NCBI GenBank assembly: GCA_025358125.1
Contig: JANYKS010000081.1
Span: forward strand, 1-42,893
Source of the DNA: Actinomycetes bacterium
Lineage (GTDB): Bacteria; Actinomycetota; Acidimicrobiia; Acidimicrobiales; Ilumatobacteraceae
DNA length: 42,893 nt
Direction of reading: 5' to 3'
The notes beneath the pieces are model-generated. The model did no database searches. It saw only the letters and a program-made list of their open reading frames with translations, and had not been told where the DNA came from. Position numbers and translations under genes: made by a program. This document shows, piece after piece, positions 37,161 through 42,893 of this stretch; position 1 is the first letter of the stretch, and every line of letters starts with the position of its first letter.

Positions 37161-38273
37161 TCAGCGCTGCTGGAGTTGGCGGACGAGACCGGCGACGAGG
37201 AGGGCGCGACCGGGCATCGTGTCTATGAGCACATACTCGTGATCGGCATGCGCGCCACCGCCGACGGCCCCAAGCCCGTCGAGCGTTGCGACCCCACGTG
37301 CCGCAGTGAAGTTTCCGTCGGAGCCACCACCGACGCCGACACCGTCCACACGCCAACCGAGGTCTGATCCGACAGCGACCGCGATCGGGAACAACCACTC
37401 GGAGGCCGACGCCGGCATCGGCGGGCGGTTGATGCCGCCCGTCACCTCGATCCTGGCCTGCGGATCGTTCGGAGTCAACAATGCCATCGCCGTCTCCAAC
37501 CGGTCCTTCTCGGCGGTGGACTGGACCCGCACGTCGATCAGCACACGGGCGAACGCCGGCACCACGTTGTCGGTGGTGCCGGCGGTTGCGACAGTTGGCG
37601 TGACCGTGGTGCCCAGCTCCGGATCGCCGAGCCTGTTGATCGCCAGCACTTGATGCGCTGCCTCGACCAGCGCGTTGACACCCTTCTCCGGCTCGAGACC
37701 GGCGTGCGCGGCGCGGCCGTGCACGACCAGCTCGAACGTGCCGACCCCTTTACGCGCGGTCTTCAGCGCACCGCCATCGGCACTCGGCTCGAGCACGAGC
37801 ACGGCGCTGCATGCAAGTGCGCGCTCTTCGATCAGGTCTCGCGACGCGAGCGAACCGGTTTCCTCGTCGGGTGAGAACAGCATCTCCACCCCAGCGAAAT
37901 CGGCGAGCGACGCCACGCCGTGGATGGCCTGGACGATGCCGGCCTTCATGTCGAACACGCCCGGACCCGTGGCCCGGCCGTCGGCGACGGTGAACGGGCG
38001 CTCTGACAGTGACCCGCGAGGGAACACGGTGTCGTGATGGCCGACGATGAGCACCTTGGGATCGCCCCCTCCAGACCAGTACACGATCGGGCCGGCGGCG
38101 GACTCGACGAGAGTCGGTGCGCTACCGAGGCGGTTCCGGATCACGGCTGCGACGGCCGCGGCCGAGTCGGCGAGCGCTTCCAGATCGCGCGATGGCGACT
38201 CGGCGTTGACGAGCGTCGCGAGGTCTTCCAGCATCAGAGCGAGATCGGGCACTCCCCCATTGTGGCCGAACAT
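37161..38273 (-). CDS. M20-family metallopeptidase (carboxypeptidase G2-like)
   Basis: A 370-residue zinc peptidase. Metal and catalytic motifs are VGHHDTVFPRGS, GVFDMKAGIVQA, the catalytic Glu in FSPDEETGSLASRD, and a final GGAHADHEYVLI histidine. The dimerisation domain lies at about residues 175-285 (GRAAHAGLEPEKGVNALVEA). It removes a C-terminal residue or an acyl group from an amino acid derivative; CPG2-type proteins cleave glutamate from folates, but the substrate here is open. The ATG at 38273 is placed by a TAGGGT -10 box (38287-38282) 8 nt upstream; a GTG at 38252 is an alternative. It is convergent with argG. Confidence 0.85.
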   Translation of the reverse strand: MFGHNGGVPDLALMLEDLATLVNAESPSRDLEALADSAAAVAAVIRNRLGSAPTLVESAAGPIVYWSGGGDPKVLIVGHHDTVFPRGSLSERPFTVADGRATGPGVFDMKAGIVQAIHGVASLADFAGVEMLFSPDEETGSLASRDLIEERALACSAVLVLEPSADGGALKTARKGVGTFELVVHGRAAHAGLEPEKGVNALVEAAHQVLAINRLGDPELGTTVTPTVATAGTTDNVVPAFARVLIDVRVQSTAEKDRLETAMALLTPNDPQARIEVTGGINRPPMPASASEWLFPIAVAVGSDLGWRVDGVGVGGGSDGNFTAARGVATLDGLGAVGGGAHADHEYVLIDTMPGRALLVAGLVRQLQQR

Positions 38274-38346
38274 CCTCCGCCACCCTACGTTCGCTGAAAA
38301 ACGTCCGCCACGACTCAATCGGTAGGTCACGCGCGAGACTCGCCTG

Positions 38347-40764
38347 GTGCGTACACCCCGATTCGTCATGACCGCGTTGATCGTCCTGGCACTTGGAGCC
38401 AGTGCCTGCGCCGCCGACGGACCCGACGCGGCGACATCGGGGGCGGCGACATCGGGGGCGGCGACCTCGGGGGCGGCGACCTCGGGGGCGGCGACCTCGG
38501 GGGCGCCGGCCGAGGTCATCTCGACGACGCCCGCGTCCACCGACGTGGCAGGTGGGCCGAGCACCGCGTCGACACCCGCAACCTCCACCACTACCACAGC
38601 CTCTACCACAGCCTCTGCCACACAGGCCACCGCGGTCGCGCTTGCCACGTTTTCCGTTCAGCCGGGCGTGAATCAACTCGCTGTCCTGGACGCAATTCCC
38701 GGAGCCCAACTCGAACTCGTCGCCAACGAGGGCGCCGTCACTGCAAATGGCACCGTCGATTCTCAGGGTTCGTTCCTGTGGCGCCAGCTCAAGGCGGGCG
38801 CCTACGCCGTGCGCACGGTCGGCACGGACGCCACCGCCAGCAAGCCGGCCGAGGTCTACGGCGAGGACAAGGTTCCGCCGGCCTCGTTCTACTCCGGCCA
38901 GACCGGCCTGCCCGCCAGTGGGTTCGGCTACATCACCATGCGCGACGGCACCACGTTGAGCGCCGATGTGCTGCTTCCGGGACCGGCCGACAAGGGCCCC
39001 TACCCGACGATCGTGGAGTACTCCGGGTATCAGCCGAGCGACCCCGGCAGCACGACGTTCGGAAAGCTGTTCAACGCACTCGGGTACGCATATGTCGGCG
39101 TGAACATGCGCGGCACCGGTTGCAGCGGTGGCTCGTACCTGTTCTTCGAGCGGGCGCAGAGCATCGACGGCTACGACGTGATCGAGGCGGTCGCGTCTCA
39201 GCCGTGGGTGCTCCACCACAAGGTCGGCATGGGCGGCATCTCGTACCCCGGCATCAGCCAACTGTTCGTCGCATCGACGACACCGCCGAGCCTGGCCGCG
39301 ATCACCCCACTCAGCGTTATCGACGATTCATACCGCGGAAACGGCTACCCGGGCGGCATCTTGAACACCGGATTCGCGGCCCAGTTCGTGCAGGAGCGCT
39401 TCGACGAGGCCAAGCCGTACGGCCAGGCCTGGTCGAAGAAACGAGCCGACGCCGGCGACAAGATCTGCGCCGACAACCAGAAACTCCGACTTCAGAATCC
39501 CGACTTCCTCGCACTCACCAAGGCCAATCCGTACTACGTGCCGGCAACGGCCGACATCTTGTCGCCCGCCACCTTCGTCGGCAAGATCAAGGTTCCGGTG
39601 TTCATTGCCGGCGCGTGGCAGGACGAACAGACGGGTGGCCGGTTCCCCGACATGCTCGCCAAGTTCACCGGCTCGCCGCATCTGTATGCCGACCTGACCA
39701 ACGGGCTCCACACCGAATCGCTGAGCCCGACGATCTTCGCGAGGATGGTCGAGTTCCTCGATCTGTACGTCGCCAACAAGACACCATCGCTCACCGGCGC
39801 CCGCGCCGTCGCCAACGTGCTGGTGCCGGGCCTCTACGGCGTCAAGGACGTACGGCTCCCAGACGACCGGTTCACCGGGATGAGCTACACCGATTCGCTC
39901 GCCAAGTTCGAGGCCGAACCCCCGATCCGGGTGCTGTTCGAGGAGGGGACCGGTGGCGCAGAACCCGGCGCGCCATACCCGCGGTTCGCGCAGAGTTTCG
40001 CCAAGTGGCCGATCCCGCAGGCCGTGGCGACGTCGTGGTACCTCGCCGACAAGGGAGTGCTCGCTCCGGCACAACAGACGACCGGCACAGCGGATTCGTA
40101 CAAGGCCGACCCGTTGGCCCTTCCGGCCGCGTTCTATCCGGGCGGGCGGAGCAGCAACATCTGGAAGGCCGGCACGGTGTACGACTGGCGGCCACTGCCA
40201 TCGGGCACCGGCGTCGGCTACTCGAGTGAGCCGATCAAGCAGGACACGGTCATCATCGGCTCGGGGTCGGTGGATCTGTGGGTCAAGTCGTCGACGCCCG
40301 ACACCGACCTCGAGCTGACGATCAGCGAGGTCCGCCCCGATGGCACCGAGATGTACATCCAGAGCGGGTGGCTCCGGGCCTCGCACCGCGCGCTCGACAC
40401 GCTGGCGAGCACCGATGTCCTGCCCGTGCAGACCCACGCCGAATCCGATGCGGCTCCACTGCCGGCCGGCGAGTTCACTCCGGTGCGGATCGAACTGTTC
40501 CCCTTCGCATACGCGTTCCGAGCCGGCAGCCGGATCCGGATCACCGTCGACGCGCCCGGCAACAGCCGGCCGGTGTGGGAGTTCGACACGATCGACAAGG
40601 GCGAAACGGTCACGATCGCCCACGATGCCGGTCGCCCGTCCAAGGTCGTGCTCCAGGTCGTTCCCGGTGTCACGGTGCCACCAGGCGCGGCGGCGTGCGG
40701 GGCGTTGAAGGGCCAGCCGTGCCGCACCTACGTGCCAGCCGACAACGAATCGTCGCCGAGATAG
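38347..40764 (+). CDS. Secreted lipoprotein CocE/NonD-type hydrolase
   Basis: An 805-residue exported esterase or dipeptidyl-peptidase of the CocE family. The signal peptide ends in a lipobox, ALGASAC, so it is probably a surface lipoprotein. A linker of five AATSG repeats and Thr/Ser/Ala-rich sequence follows (to about residue 95). The alpha/beta-hydrolase domain starts with GYITMRDGTTLSADVLLPG and carries the nucleophile in MGGISYPGISQL, the acid near AWQDEQTGGRF and the histidine in TNGLHTES. A C-terminal jelly-roll domain is marked by VDLWVKSSTPDTDLELTISE. The GTG start is set by the signal peptide. The substrate is unknown. Confidence 0.88.
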   Translation: MRTPRFVMTALIVLALGASACAADGPDAATSGAATSGAATSGAATSGAATSGAPAEVISTTPASTDVAGGPSTASTPATSTTTTASTTASATQATAVALATFSVQPGVNQLAVLDAIPGAQLELVANEGAVTANGTVDSQGSFLWRQLKAGAYAVRTVGTDATASKPAEVYGEDKVPPASFYSGQTGLPASGFGYITMRDGTTLSADVLLPGPADKGPYPTIVEYSGYQPSDPGSTTFGKLFNALGYAYVGVNMRGTGCSGGSYLFFERAQSIDGYDVIEAVASQPWVLHHKVGMGGISYPGISQLFVASTTPPSLAAITPLSVIDDSYRGNGYPGGILNTGFAAQFVQERFDEAKPYGQAWSKKRADAGDKICADNQKLRLQNPDFLALTKANPYYVPATADILSPATFVGKIKVPVFIAGAWQDEQTGGRFPDMLAKFTGSPHLYADLTNGLHTESLSPTIFARMVEFLDLYVANKTPSLTGARAVANVLVPGLYGVKDVRLPDDRFTGMSYTDSLAKFEAEPPIRVLFEEGTGGAEPGAPYPRFAQSFAKWPIPQAVATSWYLADKGVLAPAQQTTGTADSYKADPLALPAAFYPGGRSSNIWKAGTVYDWRPLPSGTGVGYSSEPIKQDTVIIGSGSVDLWVKSSTPDTDLELTISEVRPDGTEMYIQSGWLRASHRALDTLASTDVLPVQTHAESDAAPLPAGEFTPVRIELFPFAYAFRAGSRIRITVDAPGNSRPVWEFDTIDKGETVTIAHDAGRPSKVVLQVVPGVTVPPGAAACGALKGQPCRTYVPADNESSPR
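38428..38502 (+). repeat. Five tandem 15-bp repeats encoding AATSG
   Basis: Units of GCGGCGAC(A/C)TCGGGG at 38428, 38443, 38458, 38473 and 38488. The first two have ACA and the last three ACC, so the array grew by duplication of two variants. It lies just after the lipobox and lengthens the tether between membrane and enzyme. Confidence 0.95.
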
Positions 40765-40785
40765 GGCGCCGACAGAGGGCGCCGA
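40763..40785 (+). repeat. Short direct repeat after the CocE gene
   Basis: AGGGCGCCGA occurs at 40763-40772 and 40776-40785, starting in the CocE stop codon. It lies just before the promoter-like TACGGT (about 40796) of the Tat protein gene. Function unknown. Confidence 0.55.
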
Positions 40786-40832
40786 ACCGTTCTGCTACGG
40801 TCCTTGGCGGGCGAAACCAAGAGGAGACCAGC

Positions 40833-41780
40833 GTGACCGAACAAGTCCATCCAGAAGGTGACGGGGTGTCGCGCCGCAACCTCATTGTCGGCGGCCTCGG
40901 CGCGGTCGCCGGCGTCAGTGCTCTGGTCAGCTCGCTGCCCGGCGGCTCGATCGCTGTGGCCCAGCCGTTCCACCCGGCCAGCCTGCGTCCCGAGGCCCTC
41001 GGCGCCGCCTTGCCGGCGCTCACCTACATCGGCATCGATGCAGTCGATTTCTTCCCGCCCCAAACCAACAACGTGCACGCCCGGTACAACGACGACACCA
41101 GCGGTACGGGCGTGCTCACCCCTGGCGACAGCCTCCAGGCGTCGTTGCCGATACCGAGCGGATCGGTGATCCACCAGTTCAACATCGCGTACCAGGGGAC
41201 GCCGATCATCAACGTCTTCAAGCGATCGATGACGGCTCCGAGCCCGCCGGCACAGTTCGTCAGCACATCGCTCGCGCCCGGCGGCCTCGCCAAGACCCAG
41301 ACCATCAACCTCGACGGATCGACAGCGCTGCTCCTGCCGATCACGATCGAGGCCACGTCGACGTATTCGCTGCGCTTCTACTGCGGCGCCGGAGACTCGA
41401 TCTACGGCGTCACCATCGGGTATGTTCCGCCGACCCAGTCCTTCATCCCGTTCGTCGGTACACCGCGGGTCCTCGACACCCGCACCACCGGAGGCAAGCT
41501 GGCTCCGGGCGAGGAGCGCACGATCGCGCTCGGCTTCCCCGGAGCGCGTAGTGCCGTCATCAACCTCACGGTCGCCGACACCGAGGGCAACGGCGGCTTC
41601 GTCGCCGTGTTCCCGGCCAACATCGCGTGGCCGAACAACTCGAGCATCAACTGGTCGGGGCCGAACGAGTTCGTTGCCAACGGCGTGATCAGCGCACTCG
41701 ACCCGGGCGGCCAGATCAAGATCCGCGGCGGCTCGCAGAAGACCAACGTCGTGATCGACCGCATCGGCTGGCTGATCTAG
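40833..41780 (+). CDS. Tat-exported protein with C-terminal LDTR module
   Basis: A 315-residue protein. The N-terminus has a twin-arginine signal (GVSRRNLIVGGLGAVAGVSA), so it is exported folded. Residues about 55-195 form a beta-rich domain (LQASLPIPSGSVIHQFNIAY) of unknown role. The last 115 residues carry the repeated cell-surface module of many Acidimicrobiia and other actinobacteria: FVGTPRVLDTRTTGG, SAVINLTVADTEGNGGFVAV, NNSSINWSG, VVIDRIGWL. The GTG start follows GAGGAGA at a good distance. Activity is unknown. Confidence 0.75.
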   Translation: MTEQVHPEGDGVSRRNLIVGGLGAVAGVSALVSSLPGGSIAVAQPFHPASLRPEALGAALPALTYIGIDAVDFFPPQTNNVHARYNDDTSGTGVLTPGDSLQASLPIPSGSVIHQFNIAYQGTPIINVFKRSMTAPSPPAQFVSTSLAPGGLAKTQTINLDGSTALLLPITIEATSTYSLRFYCGAGDSIYGVTIGYVPPTQSFIPFVGTPRVLDTRTTGGKLAPGEERTIALGFPGARSAVINLTVADTEGNGGFVAVFPANIAWPNNSSINWSGPNEFVANGVISALDPGGQIKIRGGSQKTNVVIDRIGWLI

Positions 41781-41783
41781 CGA

Positions 41784-41808
41784 GCGGGCTTCGCCACTCA
41801 CTGCCCGC
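41784..41808 (+). terminator. Possible terminator hairpin after the Tat protein gene
   Basis: GCGGGC (41784-41789) pairs with GCCCGC (41803-41808), starting 3 nt after the stop, with a 13-nt loop and no T-tract. A weak terminator candidate. Confidence 0.35.
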
Positions 41809-41861
41809 GCAGAATCAGGCCACGCGCGGTATCGGCCGGGCAGACGAGTAGGTCGGGAGAG

Positions 41862-41909
41862 ATCTGACGCGGCGTCAGATTCTTGAGTGGTGTGCGCTAC
41901 GGTGGCCGG
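41862..41909 (+). promoter_or_regulatory. LLM oxidoreductase promoter with palindromic operator, copy 2
   Basis: A perfect 19-bp palindrome, ATCTGACGC-G-GCGTCAGAT (41862-41880), is followed by a TACGGT -10 box (41898-41903) that ends 6 nt before the ATG. The palindrome covers the -35 region, so binding should repress. It matches the palindrome at 23424-23444 at 15 of 19 positions. Confidence 0.65.
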
Positions 41910-42827
41910 ATGATTGAGATCCCGCATGGGGCGCGGGTGTTCGGCATGCAGTTGCCGATCCAAGCGCAGAGCAACTATTTCGTCGGGGAATGGGAACGAG
42001 ACGCCGGTCCCGCCGAGCTTGCACGGATCGCCAAGACGGCCGACGACACCGGCTACTTCTACATCGGCGTGTGCGATCACGTCGCGCTCCCCGAGTCCGT
42101 CGTCGGTGGAATGGGCACGCATTGGATGGAGCCGATCGGCACGCTGTCGTGGCTCGCCGCGCACACCTCCAAGATCGGTCTGCTGACCCACGTGTACGTT
42201 CTCCCATACCGGCATCCGCTGATCGCGGCCAAGCAGTTCGCAAACCTCGACTACTTGTCGCGAGGCAGGGCGCTGGTCGGCGTCGGCGCTGGCCATGTCG
42301 AGGCCGAGTTCGAAAAGCTCGGCGTCGACTTCCACCGCCGCGGCAAGGCCGTCGACGACGCGCTGGTGGTGCTCGCCGCCGCGTTGGAGCACGAGTTCGT
42401 CGACGGGTTCGGCGCCCGGCCGCGCCCGGTGCAGTCGCCGCGCCCGCCGATCTGGGTCGCAGGGTCGAGCGAGCGGGCGATCAGGCGGGCTGCCAAGTTC
42501 GCCGACGGCTGGCTTCCGCAGGGTCCGTCCGACGCCGTCATGGTCGCGACGCTCCAGGCGGGCCGCGAAACGGCCGGACGGGCGGATCGCCCGATGATGA
42601 TCGGCCACATCACGCCGTTCATCTACGTCGGCGACCCGGCCTGGAACGTCGGCGAGGGAACCATCAGCGGTTCGCCGGTGGCGATCGCGGAGCAGATCCT
42701 GGCCGGCACTGCCGATGGCGTGAATCAGATCCAGGTCCGGTTCAAGGCCCGAAGCTGCGACGAACTGTGCGAGCAGATGGTCGCGTTCGCGACTGATGTC
42801 GCGCCGCTGCTGACCACCATCTCCTGA
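41910..42827 (+). CDS. LLM-class (luciferase-like) oxidoreductase, probably F420-dependent
   Basis: A 305-residue TIM-barrel protein of the bacterial luciferase-like family. Motifs are ELARIAKTADDTGYFYIGVC, LSWLAAHTSKIGLLTHVYVL and RHPLIAAKQFANLDYLSRGR-like segments, then LVGVGAGHVEAEFEKLGVDF and PPIWVAGSSERAIRRAAKFA. In actinobacteria most such proteins use coenzyme F420, but FMN is not excluded. The ATG at 41910 is chosen because it lies 6 nt after the -10 box; an earlier TTG at 41883 would start inside the promoter. The shared operator suggests it works with the SDR/acyl-CoA ligase pair at 22468-25069. Confidence 0.83.
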   Translation: MIEIPHGARVFGMQLPIQAQSNYFVGEWERDAGPAELARIAKTADDTGYFYIGVCDHVALPESVVGGMGTHWMEPIGTLSWLAAHTSKIGLLTHVYVLPYRHPLIAAKQFANLDYLSRGRALVGVGAGHVEAEFEKLGVDFHRRGKAVDDALVVLAAALEHEFVDGFGARPRPVQSPRPPIWVAGSSERAIRRAAKFADGWLPQGPSDAVMVATLQAGRETAGRADRPMMIGHITPFIYVGDPAWNVGEGTISGSPVAIAEQILAGTADGVNQIQVRFKARSCDELCEQMVAFATDVAPLLTTIS

Positions 42828-42864
42828 CAACCACGATCTCCTGACAACTTCGCAAGGAATCTCG

Positions 42865-42893
42865 ATGCTCACCAACCTCGACGACTATCCCAT
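42865..42893 (+). CDS. Start of a gene cut by the right edge
   Basis: ATG at 42865 after an AAGGA ribosome-binding site (42854-42858, 6-nt spacing), followed by an open frame MLTNLDDYP to the window end. It begins 37 nt after the LLM gene and is probably in the same operon. Too short to identify. Confidence 0.5.

Noticed and set aside
38428..38502. CRISPR-like array
   Set aside because: The repeats are 15 bp, have no spacers and are in frame within a gene.

Overview
The window is high-GC actinobacterial DNA, most likely from the Acidimicrobiia (Ilumatobacter-like) or a near relative. This is inferred from codon bias, FadE/FadD-type lipid catabolism genes, an F420-type luciferase-like oxidoreductase, a SufBDCSU iron-sulfur system with a Rieske protein, VapBC-like modules, and a secreted protein carrying the LDTR module common in this group. 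The DNA is gene-dense. No gap between genes exceeds 300 bp; the two largest (6941-7224 and 33570-33856) hold repeats and candidate regulatory sites. I see no rRNA, tRNA, IS element, integrase or CRISPR array.

Left edge (1-7000): the end of a glycosyltransferase/LpxD-like fusion protein, overlapped by an acyl-CoA (oxalyl-CoA type) synthetase with an 11-codon AGC serine run. Then come a convergent acyl-CoA dehydrogenase, a Phd/PIN toxin-antitoxin pair, a metallo-beta-lactamase-fold hydrolase and a fatty acid desaturase. At 7225-9691 is the first iron-sulfur locus, sufC-sufS-sufU.

Centre (9708-22124): a tightly overlapping minus-strand operon of seven genes. Three are glutamate-synthase-like (class II amidotransferase, GXGXG, FMN domain) and four are sarcosine-oxidase-like (B, D, A, G). 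They are divergent from a glutamine-synthetase-like gene. Next to them are an amino-acid/amine permease, a small Usp-like protein and an XRE-cupin regulator. Together these encode the whole N-methylglutamate route of methylamine use: GmaS makes gamma-glutamylmethylamide, MgsABC makes N-methylglutamate, and MgdABCD oxidises it back to glutamate and releases the C1 unit. The two promoters overlap at their -35 boxes.

Right centre (22121-33569): a YnfA-like membrane protein, a divergent SDR/acyl-CoA ligase pair with a 21-bp palindrome between them, an amidohydrolase and a VapBC pair. The second iron-sulfur locus follows: sufB with a membrane-protein partner, then, beyond an OmpA-like gene, a four-cysteine protein, sufD, a Rieske protein and a second sufC. 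A pterin dehydratase and a YbaK-like deacylase follow. The two suf loci share a near-identical upstream motif.

Right edge (33857-42893): two secreted proteins, an E. coli-type (long) argininosuccinate synthase, an M20 peptidase, a CocE-type secreted esterase with five 15-bp repeats, a Tat-exported LDTR-module protein, and an LLM oxidoreductase. The LLM gene's promoter carries a palindrome matching the SDR/ligase palindrome at 15 of 19 positions, which suggests one regulon. The start of a further gene is cut by the right edge.

At least ten genes have a TANNNT -10 box ending 6-9 nt before the start codon, mostly with no usable Shine-Dalgarno site, so leaderless transcription looks common here.
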